A stretch of 64,000 nucleotides of DNA, from the NCBI GenBank assembly GCA_963556305.1, contig OY745772.1, positions 1,488,001-1,552,000 on the forward strand, in the 5' to 3' direction. Position 1 is the stretch's first letter. Every line of letters begins with the position of its first letter. Shown here one piece after another: positions 25,801 to 36,553 of this stretch. The position numbers were made by a program, and so were the translations under genes. The notes beneath the pieces are model-generated. The model ran no database searches and was not told the origin of the DNA. It saw only the letters and a program-made list of their open reading frames with translations. This stretch comes from Platismatia glauca (lineage: Eukaryota; Ascomycota; Lecanoromycetes; Lecanorales; Parmeliaceae).

Positions 25801-26009
25801 GAGTGCTTCACGTTGGTGTGGCCGTGATGAGCGTGGTTGGGATGATAGAAGTTTTTAGCATTAAATCGGCTTTCTGGGATCTCGCGGCGAACATCCCGTG
25901 GTTCGCGGAGAAGCTCCCATAGTTTCGAAGGGGAGTTTGCATCGCCAGCAAACCGGCATGCACTGCCAACAATGGCGATAGGCTCTTTGGGTACGGCCTG
26001 GGGAGACAT
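16884..26009 (-). CDS. Highly reducing type I PKS with terminal reductase (KS-AT-DH-CMeT-KR-ACP-R), carrying three in-frame stops
   Basis: Six exons join in phase: 26009-25028, 24964-21581, 21530-20276, 20132-19170, 19099-18399, 18343-16884, in all 2,915 codons counting stops. Domains: KS (residues 1-430; active-site TACSSS near 178, EAHGTGTP, GHTEG), AT (about 530-860; GHSSGE near 648), DH (about 945-1250; WIEGHLVQNQMVFPAAGY), C-methyltransferase (motif LEIGAGTGG near 1453), KR (CGLSGALG near 2138; NYAAAN near 2280), ACP (LGLDSL near 2458), thioester reductase (LLTGCSGLLG near 2595; GYMCGKWVCE). There is no ER and no NRPS module. Expected chemistry is a methylated, reduced polyketide released as an aldehyde or alcohol, with enoyl reduction by the divergent trans-ER. 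TAG codons at 18723-18721, 18711-18709 and 18651-18649 lie between KR and ACP and would remove ACP and R. No frameshift is seen. One 96 nt phase-0 GT-AG excision could skip all three but would delete conserved KR-end sequence. Confidence 0.9.
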
Positions 26010-26486
26010 GATGTGTCAGATTGAGCTAATTCAACTGTGGCAATGGATACAGGGATAGCCCGCGGGCTTCTTCCTCGATGATTTCAAGGCTTGCGAGGCT
26101 TAATGAAGCTTGATGCCTTGAAAGCCTTGATCTCCATCACGTGCTTGGTGCTTTGCACCGTGTGGTCCGTGCCACCTTGACGAAGTAGGTTTTGTTTTTG
26201 AGAAGAATGGCGGTCAGAATGAGGAAACCGAATCCGTCTTGCTGCAACGGACTCTATCGGAGCGGTGCCGATCTTTCGGTCGTTAATTATGTGGTAGCGT
26301 AGGCACTCAAAATCACGTAGAATGCTTGGCATTGAGTTGCCTATTCGGGCTGTAGCTTCCGGAGTGAAAGAACACTTGCGATCTAGCTTAGCTAGCTCCA
26401 GATCCTATCCCATTTTAGGAGCCAGGACATCGAAGAAGATGTGAATCGAGTAAGAAGCTTAGACCGCGTTTCCCAGCAGACTGAAT
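26010..26486. promoter_or_regulatory. Bidirectional promoter of PKS and trans-enoyl reductase, with TCGG/CCGA half-sites
   Basis: The 477 bp between the divergent starts of the PKS and the trans-ER. It contains TCGG (26257-26260), seven bases, CCGA (26268-26271), four bases, TCGG (26276-26279), a compact triple of half-sites suited to a Zn2Cys6 dimer. No regulator gene is present in the window. Divergence from a shared promoter suggests co-expression of synthase and partner enzyme. Confidence 0.5.
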
Positions 26487-27637
26487 ATGGAGCCACCCAG
26501 AACCCAAACAGCTGTCATCCAATCGAGAACACCTCCAAGGAAATCGGGACTCCCTCTAACAGTCGCTCATTCGAGACCTGTGCCTGATTTACCATCGCCA
26601 TATCATGTCCTCGTCCGTGTTCTGGCTGTGGGCCTCAACCCTACAGATCATAAAATGATAACGCACTTCTATATGGATGGCAATACAATCGGGTGCGACT
26701 TCTGCGGAATTATCGAATCCGCTGGATCCTCTTCCGTGATCCCTCCCGGGGCCAGAGTCTGCGGCGCTGATTTCCCATATCGACCAAATAATCCATTTAA
26801 CGGTGCTTTCGCTCAGTATGCGGTGGCCGATTCGCGCCACACCCTTAGAATACCCGAGGAGCGGAGCGATACTCTGGCAGCCGCGTTAGGCGCTATAGGC
26901 TGGGGTACTTCGTGCCTGGCAATTTCAGACCCAGAAGCTCTGAACCTCAAGGGACTGCCTTCTAAGCCCGTCGAGAAGCCGATCCCTGTCTTGGTATATG
27001 GCGGTGCGACTGCCACCGGCATCATGGCTACCCAATTGTTGAAGCTGTCAGTTCACGCCTCTGATTATCCGATGAGTAATTTTTTCTGAGATCACTGAGC
27101 AGGTCGGGCTATTCCCCCATTGCTGTCTGTTCTTCGAAGTCTGCACCACTGGTCATGAAATATGGTGCGATCGGGACGGCTTCATACACTTCGACGACTT
27201 GTGTTGAGAAAATTCAATCGCTTGCTAATGGAGCCCCGATCAAGCACGCTCTGGACTGCATCACAGACGCCGAGTCCGCCACTGTCTGTTTCAAGGTTCT
27301 GTCACGGGTGGGTGGACGCTATGCATGTCTTGAAGATTGCCCAGAATCATGGCGTACGAGGCGTTCTGTGAAGGTGAAGGCGGTAATGGGCTTTGAGTCA
27401 CAAGGTTACGACGTTGACCTTGGCCATCCGGTTTACACGCGTAAAGCTAACTTGGAGCTGCATGCCATCGCGTCGCTCTGGGCCAAAGAGATGCAGTCAT
27501 TGCTGGACAACGGGCTGATTACGACTCAGCCGATCCGGGAAGTCGACGGACAGTTCGATGGGATTATCAAAGCGTTGGAACTGTTACAGAGCGGGGAGGT
27601 GAAAGGTGAGAAACTGGTGGTGAGGGTTTCAAGCTAG
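26487..27637 (+). CDS. Trans-acting enoyl reductase (MDR superfamily, LovC/Bet3-like)
   Basis: Two exons, 26487-27046 and 27103-27637, with a 56 bp intron, give 364 residues, close to LovC. The zinc-free medium-chain reductase pattern is plain: N-terminal GroES-like part with LAVGLNPTDHKM and GCDFCGIIESAG, then GAFAQYAVADS, and the nucleotide-binding VLVYGGATATGIMATQLLKL followed by SGYSPIAVCSSKSAPLV. Family members act in trans on HR-PKS or PKS-NRPS enzymes without their own ER, reducing selected enoyl intermediates. The neighbouring PKS lacks an ER, so this is almost certainly its partner. The reading frame is intact, unlike the PKS. Confidence 0.93.
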
Positions 27638-28440
27638 AGCCAAAAATTTGGACAAGCGACTAGAGAGACCAAGTTTTTGTCAGGAATTAGTACGCTGCTT
27701 GTCGGCCTGCTGCTGTGGCTCGGTTTGGGCAAGTTTCCAATATGGCCAGCAGATCAATATCGACAGTAAAAGCATGCAATAGGATGACTTCGTCATCGAG
27801 CGCTGTGGTTGGTGCGTTGGGCCCTGAGAAATGGATGTGAATGGGGGTTTTAAAAATACCGCTCAATTTACTGCTCAATTTACAGCTAAGATGGGTATTC
27901 TAGATAACCTTGACATGGGACCCTCTCGCCGTCCCCTAGGCCCCCAGGATCCAGCCCGAATCTCAACAGCGCTTCGGAATGAATCTCGTATCATCGTCCA
28001 ACGCCTGTTGAAGTTGAAATTAAAAAAAGTCTCGTGCGCCAGCCGCGTTCAAAGCCACGGTGCTTTGCTTACCAGATACCTAATCCTACGTTCGGGTCCG
28101 ACGGGTCCTCCGACTTTTAGCGTGTTCAAAATCACGCAGAATGCTTGCGAGGGGTGGCGTCGGAACCGACCCCGAACAGCTTTCGCCAGTCTACTGAGTT
28201 GCAGTTGAGGATCCGAATACTCCATGGTATTGTAGCTTGTGAAAGTCGAGGGGCTGAGGACCGGATCGCCTCACGTACTCGTACCCAAAAACCAGCGCCA
28301 CTGTTATTAATGGTATGCAGCATGCAGCACGCAGAAGGTTGCAAGTACAGAGTCTTCGGAATTACAGATACGGCGTAGAATGCCTCATACTTGTTTTTTT
28401 CTTAATCATATGTCGGTTATGTTGCGCATTACTGGTGGAC
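27638..28440. other. Intergenic, no gene recognised
   Basis: Short frames only. Contains simple duplicated text near 27850-27885 (TCAATTTAC motif twice). It separates the trans-ER from transposon relic DNA. Confidence 0.45.
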
Positions 28441-28990
28441 CCTTTTCATCCATGGATAAAACGTACTAGCCATGGATATCACAGTTATCCATCGGAAGCA
28501 CATACACCCATAGTATCGTATTGTTGGCCTCATGGGCCAAATTCCACCAGTGCTACACAACTCCCCATGGATAAAATGTTTTATTCATCGCAGCAGAGGG
28601 TTAGTCGGTTGCATATAGATATCGCCATTGCATTCAGGTATTGCTCTCGCCTTCAGATATCGCAACTGCATTCTGAGCATCAGCCATTCATGAGACGACT
28701 ATTACATCTCACTCTGCTACTAATGCTACTACCTCTTTGGTCTTTTTTCCTCTGCTACTGCCTTCACTTGTGTCAACCCCTTTACCAGCAACCCAACGCC
28801 CTGCAGTGTTACGTTGCAGTCGCTTGGCTTCTTTTGTCTCCAAGTCTTGATCGTGTGTTCTATGGCCTCTTTGAGTTTTCATAGCCATTGTGAGGAGATG
28901 TTTGGACAATCGGATGTCTTGTCCTGGTTTGTTCCAGTGAGGAAGGTGGAAGTAGGTTCTGAGTTTGAAGTTTGAAGTCTTGGTCAAGTC
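28441..28990 (-). mobile_element. Third relic of the integrase-bearing element with CCATGGATAA repeats
   Basis: The minus-strand frame 28987-28709 encodes HWNKPGQDIRLSKHLLTMAM then KTQRGHRTHDQDLETKEAKR and a Lys/Arg/Gly-rich tail. It aligns with the end of the integrase relic at 13864-14118 (shared TQRGHR after a CPN/LSK-type block). On the 3' side, at 28450, 28470 and 28565, lie the same CCATGGATA palindromes. Only the extreme C-terminus and flank of the element remain. Confidence 0.5.
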
Positions 28991-29609
28991 ACTTTGATAG
29001 GGAGATAAAGTTCACTTGCTTATAGCGGCTACCTTAGTCTCAAGTCCGGTATGTTGCGTGGAATATAAGGTAAGGGAGATCCATAGACATATCACATTGT
29101 CATCGGACCTTGATTCCCATCTCATGGCTAAATTTCCGTCCAGAAGAACAACTTATGGTAAGAGCTGAAACAGGACATACAGCGAAACCAGCCAAATAGA
29201 TCGGTCCTCTTCTTCGACCAGGACGAACAGACACCAGTACTTGAAGTGCGCCTCTTTAGCCATCTCGTACGACGATACTGTACGTTGGGAACCATGACCA
29301 CGCATCTATACCGCACCCATTTCCGCCTGCTCGGCTACGCATTTCGTAACCGCTTCCTGTGCACCGCAAACACGTCTTGATACGGGAGCTCTTCTGATTC
29401 GACATACCCAGAGATGCAAGTCCATCTTGGTACCCCTCATCATTCTAACGCCGATCAGTCCAAACCTTCGCGGCTGGGCTTTTGTTGACGTCGAGATTCC
29501 CGACTTCCCTCAACCAAGTCCCCTACGATGGAACCACTACCGGGCACCACCGAAACACCAGCAGTCTACATCATTGCGTACAATGAAGCCTGCAACACTC
29601 CTGACTCGC
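28991..29609. other. Probable transposon-derived and intergenic sequence
   Basis: No complete gene. A minus-strand stretch near 29330-29150 reads coding-like (VSSYEMAKEAHFKYWCLFVL) without family match. May be the remainder of the neighbouring element. Confidence 0.3.
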
Positions 29610-30759
29610 TCACGAGAACTCCCGAACCTGGTCCTCGCTCCACTCCCAGAACTTCTTCGCATAGCCATTGCCGCCCTCAGCCTCAGTCTTGGTCGCGTCT
29701 TGCAAATCTTTGCGGATCTGATGCAGCCGGCCCCATGGAATGACTACAGCGGTCAGTTCACGGTGGGTATAGCACAAGCAGCAATGTGGAAAACGCTCAC
29801 CCCACTCTCCGGTCTCCTTCATTGTAATTGCAGGCGACAAGCCAGCAAATATTTCGGTATAAGCACCGTTAATTGGCGGGAAAAGAGCGAGGACGCCGAG
29901 AGCAGCTTTGAACAAACGGCCGCCTTCACGATAGAGATCGGTCTGAAGATGGCCCGGATTACACGGGATGCTGACCACCCCGTCCGCTTGGTAACGCTTG
30001 GCGTACTCGGCTCCATGAAGCCAGTTGCCAGCTTTGCTAAGGCCATACCTCTCCAAAGGCGACATCGAGGGCCAATAGTTCAGATAGTCGAGAGAGATTC
30101 CACAAGACTTTTCGCCAATGACCTCCGTTCCCATTGACGAGACCCAGACGACGCGGACGGTATTGGGCGGCTCTGTTTTGGCCGTGGCCACGAGAGTGGG
30201 TGTTAGAAGTTTGGAGAAAAGGAAGACTCCGATGACGTTGACGCCCAAGTGTAACTCGTGGCCTTGGGCTGTTATAATCGACCCGTCGGTGTTTTTCAGC
30301 GCTTGAACGCCGGCATTGTTGAAGAGGACGTGAAGCTGGCTCTCCTGAGAAGTAAATCGCTCGACTGTCGGCTTGATGGTGGATAAGTCGGCGAGGTCCA
30401 GGTGTAGGAAGGTCAGCTTGCCCTTGGAATGCGGCCAGGTCTTTTTGATGTCTGCGATGGCGCGATTGACCTTGTCCTCTGAACGGGCTGCAACATAAAC
30501 ATTGGCGTTCTTGGAGTAGAGGATCTGGGCCACCTCCTTGCCGATTCCGGTATTGGAGCCGGTGACAATGTAGACCTGTGGGAAAAGGCGGTTATCCTGC
30601 TATGATTGTTGTCCTTGGGGACACACGTACCTTGCCGCTCAGGTCTGGTAGGTCCTTGGCGGTGAAAGCAGGCTTGGGAGGGTACATCTGCGTGAAGGAG
30701 CTGGACCAGGGCAGCCTTGGGGGCTTGGGAGGACGGGACACGGGCGTCGTGGCGGCCAT
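29610..30759 (-). CDS. Short-chain dehydrogenase/reductase
   Basis: Three exons, 30759-30631, 30575-29801 and 29743-29610, give 345 residues from ATG 30759. The cofactor motif is YIVTGSNTGIGKEVAQIL (TGxxxGxG), followed by LFNNAGVQAL, VWVSSMG with the catalytic Ser, and the active-site YGLSKAGN (YxxxK), then a PCNPGHLQTDLYR loop. It resembles retinol-dehydrogenase/WWOX-type SDRs. The betaenone cluster, as I recall it, contains HR-PKS, P450, trans-ER and an SDR, so a tailoring role on the polyketide is plausible. It is separated from the trans-ER by about 2 kb that includes a transposon relic. Reading frame intact. Confidence 0.88.
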
Positions 30760-30929
30760 GGTGCCAGTGCCGACTGAGTGTTGGTTGAAAAGGAAAGAGG
30801 CGGGAATCAAGGAATTGCTAGGTATAAATTATCAACAGACTTGATTCCGTGCGCCATTTCTGAAATGTTATCTCCGCCTTCCTTTCCGCAGCTATGCATC
30901 ATACATTGTCATTTAACTGTTAACAGTAA

Positions 30930-30949
30930 CCGACACCGAATGACTTCGG
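30930..30949. promoter_or_regulatory. CCGA/CCGA/TCGG half-site cluster upstream of the SDR
   Basis: CCGA at 30930-30933 and 30936-30939 and TCGG at 30946-30949, about 170-190 bp upstream of the SDR start. The half-sites match those in the PKS/trans-ER promoter. Confidence 0.3.
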
Positions 30950-31145
30950 GTTGAGAAGGCTGATCCCTACTTGACCGGGCTAGAAGTATGAGTAATCCCT
31001 CAGTAATCCCTGCCGCCAGCTGGTCCTAAGGATGGCAGACCGGAATGCACATCCCACCGCCTCCTTTGAACTCAAGTCAAGAAGCACTTGCCAACTGGAA
31101 TTGCAGAGTCCAGTCAATATCCATCGCACCACACTGTGACCTCAA

Positions 31146-32095
31146 TGGAGGTAGGACAAAATCAAGCGGACCAGATCTTTTCCGGCTTTGGTATTTCTAT
31201 AGACTCCTAATGGACTGTACTACCTAGTAATGTAAGCAAGAGAGATGGTGGGAAGTGGGAAGTGGAGGAAGGGAGATTGAGGAGGCATGCGCAGTCCTCC
31301 GGCCACGGTGGCAAAAAGATTGTACAAAGATTTTCTCCCCAAGGCCCAAATCCTTTCCTTCCTCAACAACAACAACAACCTCATCACCTCCTGTAAGTAG
31401 AGTCTTCTTGCACCTCTGAAACCTTGTGAAGGGTACTTGAGTATAAGTAAGTTTGTACGTAGCCTCCTCAATGACAACAAGATCACCACCTCCTGTAGGT
31501 AGAGTGTTCCGGCACTTCTGAAAACTTCGTACGGTAGCATCATCATCATTAATGTAAGTACTCTCATTGCTGCGTTACTACTGCTGCTGCTTTACTATTT
31601 CCCATGCTTGCCTGTGGCCTTCACCTGTCTCTTTGCTTTGTACGAAGATGTTGTGTAGAACCGCTGACCCCGCTGACCTTCGTACGGTAGCTAGGGCTCT
31701 TGTTCTCTGGAATACCGCTGCCTCTGCCGCAGCTCTTGCAGCAGTCCCTGTCGGTCAGAATCCTTGCCTCCTTGTGGGGCAACAACAGCTTGCCTCGTAC
31801 ACGCATGGGGTGCCCGGTCGTGCAATTCTGGCTTTACCAGGCCAAGATGTGGATTTTGTTATGGGGGCCATTACCGCTGCCCAAATAGGATCCCAGAGAG
31901 CATCATATATCAACGCTGTTCTAACTCAGTCCCGAGGAGAGCTGCCCTCAATAGCTTATTCTTCCACCTTCCTTGTTGGACGACCAACTTGACCATGTTG
32001 AGGCATTTTGTAGAAAGGTAAGTGGGTAAAAGGAAGCTACGTAGAAAAGCCAAAGCCGGAAAAGATCTGGTCCGCTTGATTTTGTCCTACCTCCA
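31146..32095. mobile_element. 950 bp element with 55 bp terminal inverted repeats, non-autonomous
   Basis: Bases 31146-31200 and the reverse complement of 32041-32095 match over 55 positions with three mismatches, starting TGGAGGTAGGACAAAATCAA. Inside, a unit around CACCTCCTGTAAGTAGAG at 31385 recurs at 31487 (period about 102 bp). An Ala-rich open frame at 31567-31992 has no recognisable transposase motif. No convincing target duplication is seen at the ends. Probably a MITE-like or deleted DNA transposon. Confidence 0.65.
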
Positions 32096-32628
32096 GCCCT
32101 CGTCCGCCGTACTTGGTCATTACTTATCCGAAATTCTAGGGAGAAGCCGCGTCCAGTGCGGCTAGTGACGGTAGGAAGGCAAGACGCGAGCGCCAGCCTC
32201 GTGTGCTCTCCGATCATGTATCCCACCACTGCGCGAAAGCGACTGTCTCATCAATTCATCCAGGTGCATCCAAAACCAAGGCCTGCACATCAAATGCAGC
32301 CCTGACCACCATTAGACGTCATCGCGCAATGACGCTGCAGCCAGACCTCTAGTGCTCGTAGGACTTGGGCGATGACTTGGGGTACCTTAGGACTTTGGGT
32401 AGGACTTGGGGCAGGACTGGGGATAGGACTTAGGCTACGGCAAGTCCTGAAGACGATGCAGACCATACAACATGGCCTGTATAAACATCCACCCATCTGA
32501 GGGCCTCCAGCCTTACTTAACCGTTTGGTTCTTTACGCGGCCATGTCCATCCACCATGCCCTCTTTCCACTGCTCGCGACACGAACAGATCCGATACAGA
32601 CTCCGTTCAACATCGCACCCGCGCAGCC
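32096..32628. other. Upstream region of the membrane-protein gene with short GGACTTGGG repeats
   Basis: Between 32360 and 32440 the motif GGACTTGGG and close variants (GACTTGGGG, GGACTGGGG, GGACTTAGG) recur about seven times at irregular spacing. No gene recognised. Confidence 0.45.
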
Positions 32629-34002
32629 ATGGTCTCGACAAAGGCTCTCATGGCGCTCACGATAGTCTTCACCGCACTGGTAGTAATCATCGTCTCCGTG
32701 CGGCTGTGGGCTCGTCGCAAGAGTAAGTTACCGCTTGGGGTCGATGATGTGTGCGCCATAATTGCTGCTGTAGGTCATACCCTTTGGATGACCGTGCCAT
32801 TGGATCTCACCTCAAGCAGCTGCTGTTTATCGTTGTTTACACGATACCTGTCCTTATCTGTGAGTCAACAGCACCTTTCTTGGTCCCGTTTCACAGAACA
32901 CAAGTCACGGCGCTGACTCGATCTACAGCGTGCATCGCCGACGACCTGGGCGCTCATGTCCCCATCACCCCGTCCGGACAACCCGTGCCTCCATCTCGGA
33001 GCTTTGACGCAGTGAGTCCCGCCTCCAGGATGCGACCGCAAAAGTCTGCACAGTCCTAACGTAGCGCGCTCAGACGCATTTCACGTACTGGGTCTTCGGC
33101 GTCCTGCCGCTCGGCTTCGCAAAGTGCAGCACGCTGTTCCTCTACCGAAGGATCTTCCGAGGCAAAGCGTTCTCCGTCATCACCTGGGCCGTCATCGGTC
33201 TCGTCATCGCGTGGACCGTCAGCTTTTTCCTCGCCCTTCTCCTCCAGTGCCTCCCCGTGACGGTGTCGACGTTGCATCTGGCCAGGTTGAAATGCATCGA
33301 CGCCGTCCCCGTCACCCGGGCCCTCGGAACTTCTGCCGTCATCACCGACTTCATCATCATGGTCATACCGTGGCCTTTCGTTTGGCCTCTACAAATGAAG
33401 GTCAGGCAGAAACTTGCCGTGATTGGCATATTCTTGCTCGGCGCACTGTAAGCATATGCACGCTCGAATCTGAATCATACTGGCTTAAAAATTCTTCCTC
33501 AACTAGGACCATCGCCGCGAGTCTCGCCCGCTGCGTGGTCATTTTCTCGACCGTCAGAGACATTAACCGGAGCGTCATAGACTACACATGTACGCCCCGG
33601 TCACTCCAGCCCACGCGTCCGATCCTAACCCGCGCCCCAGACTCCAACGGCGAGAACTCATTCTGGGCCGTGGCCGAGTGCGCCCTCGCCATCATCAGCT
33701 CCTGCCTCCCCACCATGGGCCACGTGCTCCGCGTCTGGACCCTGAAACTCGACGTGCGAACCTGGACCCGGTCCTTCACGTGCGGCTGCACGGCCGGGTC
33801 CCACGGCGCCGACGAGGGCAAAGATTCCACGTCCTCGTGTGCCCATTTGCGGGATCCGGGCTCCAAGGATCTGCCGCGGCACGCGTCGAAGACCAGCACC
33901 ACCAATACCCACGAGGAGGACGAGAAGCCTTGCGTGTCGGGCTTCCCGGAGGAGGGGATCGTGGTGTCGACGACGGTGGAACAAAGCGATGATTTGGTCT
34001 AG
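32629..34002 (+). CDS. Pth11-like/fungal rhodopsin-domain integral membrane protein, possibly degenerate
   Basis: ATG 32629 starts a hydrophobic segment (LTIVFTALVVIIVSVRLWA) followed by a LGVDD motif typical of this family. Further on come YWVFGVLPLGFAKCSTLFLY with RRIF, VIGLVIAWTVSFFLALLLQC and ITDFIIMVIPWPFVWPLQ, then after a 59 bp intron (33448-33506) TIAASLARCVV and a polar cytoplasmic tail rich in Asp/Glu/Lys to the stop at 34002. The part between 32775 and about 33075 needs at least one more intron, and near 32790 the conserved-looking HLKQLLFIVVYTIPVLI lies in a different frame from the first exon. About one transmembrane segment seems missing there. Either an unresolved intron or a damaged gene. 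Confidence 0.65.
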
Positions 34003-34795
34003 AGGGGGATCCTGGATCACGTCGCGATGGCGTCGATTGGGGAGTCTTTTGGATGCTCGGGGCGGTCGGTGGACGGCTGCGGAGATGGGGTTCGTGGGTA
34101 CATATCCGACAGCGCCTACATGGTTGGAGGACCGCGAGCCTCGCCTCAACGATACAGGCATTGGGGAAAGCCGTCGTCGGAGACCTGGGTGGTTCGACGG
34201 AGGCGACGGTGGCAAACGAATCCGGGTTCTCGAAACACAGTACCTTCTCATTCGAGATAATTATTGTTGTTGTGATTGGATTATCAATATCGTGCCCAAT
34301 TAGACAGAGCTAAACCTGGATTGGGCCAGTTACAATCACATAAATTGCTCATTTTCAATGTGTCTCTGCTGGAACTCTAAAAATGCAGGGCAGATGATCT
34401 GAATCTACCAGAAGCGTTTTCGTGTCAATCTTACCTCTATTTCATCACCGTGGCGTGAGATCCGTCCGATCCGGTCGCGGGGCATTCTCGTGCCTCCGAG
34501 GGGAATACAAGGACGGACTAGGTGCGTGACGAACGACGAAATAGGGGGAAAAAAAAGGGGGGCTCTTGCGTCGCGATTGCTTTTGATTCAGAATATCTAA
34601 GGCTCTGTCGGGGGAAGCCTTACACTAATCCTTCTTTTCCTTTCAAAGATTGTTGCGCTGCGTTGTGTGAAGCTCTGCCGGGACACGACTCTACTGTGCC
34701 GTACAGCCGCTACGCCATTCAAGGCCCCAGCACGCCGTTCCGATATCTCGATGCTTTGGCCATGACTTCGTATTCTCATCCTTCCTTCCCCTTCC
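34003..34795. other. Intergenic, no gene recognised
   Basis: About 0.8 kb between two convergent genes. Short frames only, no repeat noticed. Confidence 0.5.
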
Positions 34796-36553
34796 CTATT
34801 TCTTGATCGCTTTCTCCGGATCCTTTGCAAAAGCCTTACACCACTTATCCCATTCCCTCGACGCCTTTCCCAGCGTGTTCCTCATGTCTTCCTTCACCTC
34901 TTCCGTCTCCCACTGTTCGTCTTCCCAGTTCTTGCTTTCGCCTCCGGTTTGACTCGGCGCCCATCCAATGGCCGCCAGCACTTCCGACTCCGTGGGCGCC
35001 ACCTCCACGCTCGGGAAGTGTCGGTGGTCGTAGTCCCGGCATTTGGCCATCAGGTAGCGGTCGAGCACTTCGAGACGCGGCGATTGGGTGAAGCTCAGGC
35101 GGAGCTTATCTCCTGCCATCTCTTGCTCTTCGGTTTGGCCCTGTGTGTTCCCGGATTGAGTCGATGAAGTCAAGCGCTTGGTGACCGAGCGGGCAGTCTT
35201 GGCACCTCGGATGGACGAGTACGCCCAGACACCGTCGACTTCCAACAGCCCACCAAAGGGCCACACAACCGTTGCCAAAAGATCAATGGCACCGGAGACA
35301 GGCAGGAGACCGGTGGCTATGATTGAGTCACGTTGAGCTTTGGACTTGGTACGCAGCATCGTGTTGATGAACTCGGCTTTGACTTGGTCCGGAGGAGCGG
35401 CATAAGAGGACGGGTAGATTAGGATCATTTCTTCTAGGCCAACGGTCTTGTGTGTAACATCGCCTTCAGGGACACCATCTTCTGAGTGCTTGTCGTGTGA
35501 GTCTGATTTTGCTCCTGGGATTCGGTTCACGAAGTCCAGGTTCGAGGTCGTTGTTTTCCCAATGGCCCAATTGATGCCCTTGGTAGCCTTACTCTTGACG
35601 CCTTTCCAACTTGCAGTCTTTGCATCACTGGTCTTAGCCGCCCGAACCTCATTCTGCCATTTGCGTTGCAACTTGTGCAACTTGTCCTCCTTCTCACCTT
35701 CAGCAGGTGCAGAAAGGGGCGGCGGCGGAGGCGTGTAGATAAGGAAGCGGTCTGGGATCGATGAAGGTTCGACACCCTTGATTATCGGCTTCGGGAAGGG
35801 TACGAGGTAGGCAATTAGCTTGTGAGGATCACGGGTGTAGTGGATAGGGCTTGAAGGATCATCTTCGCTGAGGTTCACGCTTTGCGCGCTTGGCCTTCGA
35901 GGGGGGAGCGGGGGGTGGTAACCGGTATTCAAACTTTGACCGGAGAGACCAACCCCGGCTGGAGGGTGAGATTGCTGAGGCGGTGGTGGATAGTACTCTT
36001 GAGGGGCTTGTCCGGGGATGCCCGAAACTTGCACCTGCTGTCCCTGAGGATGTGGCGGCGGATAGTATTCCTGGGACTGTTGTCCGACTTGCATCTGGTG
36101 GGAAGGCATCGGGCCTTGCCCGGGGGCTCCGGAAGTTGGTATGTGCCCGGCCTGGGAAGGCGGTGGCGGATAATATCCTTGAGACTCTTGCCCTGACATC
36201 CCAGAAGTAGACATTTGCTGCGGCGGCGGGGCGTATTCTTGAGGTCCACCTGCCGAAGGATACTGTTGCTGTTGAGGTGGAGGAGCATAACCGTCGCCCT
36301 GTGCTCCTCCTGCAGAAGTAAGCTCCCTCTGCTGCGACCCCATTGTATGATCCGCACCCAGATACTGTTGATTCAGCGGAGGCCCCGCGCCAATCTGGTA
36401 ACCATCTTGCTGGCTTGCTTGCGTAGGGGGGGTGTTTCCGTGCAGGGGGTAGTCTGTCGCAGGACGTCCGTCAGCGGCGCCGCGAGCGTCTTCTTCTACC
36501 TGTAGCTGTTGGGCATAGCGGGCATCTTTATCGATCTGGTCGTGTGAGGACAT
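34796..36553 (-). CDS. Conserved fungal hypothetical with Pro/Gln-rich N-terminus
   Basis: A single exon of 585 residues. The first 230 residues are low complexity, with several EYYPPPP/EYAPPPQQ-type repeats separated by Gly/Gln-rich spacers. The globular part follows, with HKLIAYLVPFPKPIIKGVEP, DRFLIYTPPPPPL, KLQRKWQNEVRAAKTSDAKT, SWKGVKSKATKGINWAIGKT and EEMILIYPSSYAAPPDQVKA. These blocks belong to an uncharacterised family that I associate with filamentous ascomycetes. A GLLPVSGAIDLLATVVWPFG segment is hydrophobic enough for a membrane-associated helix. No catalytic motif is seen. Confidence 0.8.
   Translation of the reverse strand: MSSHDQIDKDARYAQQLQVEEDARGAADGRPATDYPLHGNTPPTQASQQDGYQIGAGPPLNQQYLGADHTMGSQQRELTSAGGAQGDGYAPPPQQQQYPSAGGPQEYAPPPQQMSTSGMSGQESQGYYPPPPSQAGHIPTSGAPGQGPMPSHQMQVGQQSQEYYPPPHPQGQQVQVSGIPGQAPQEYYPPPPQQSHPPAGVGLSGQSLNTGYHPPLPPRRPSAQSVNLSEDDPSSPIHYTRDPHKLIAYLVPFPKPIIKGVEPSSIPDRFLIYTPPPPPLSAPAEGEKEDKLHKLQRKWQNEVRAAKTSDAKTASWKGVKSKATKGINWAIGKTTTSNLDFVNRIPGAKSDSHDKHSEDGVPEGDVTHKTVGLEEMILIYPSSYAAPPDQVKAEFINTMLRTKSKAQRDSIIATGLLPVSGAIDLLATVVWPFGGLLEVDGVWAYSSIRGAKTARSVTKRLTSSTQSGNTQGQTEEQEMAGDKLRLSFTQSPRLEVLDRYLMAKCRDYDHRHFPSVEVAPTESEVLAAIGWAPSQTGGESKNWEDEQWETEEVKEDMRNTLGKASREWDKWCKAFAKDPEKAIKK

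Noticed and set aside
31567..31992. 141-codon frame inside the inverted-repeat element as a transposase
   Set aside because: No DDE, helix-turn-helix or zinc motif; Ala-rich composition and likely fortuitous.
33658..34251. Minus-strand open frame opposite the rhodopsin-like gene tail
   Set aside because: Arg/Pro-rich shadow of the coding strand without start context or family features.
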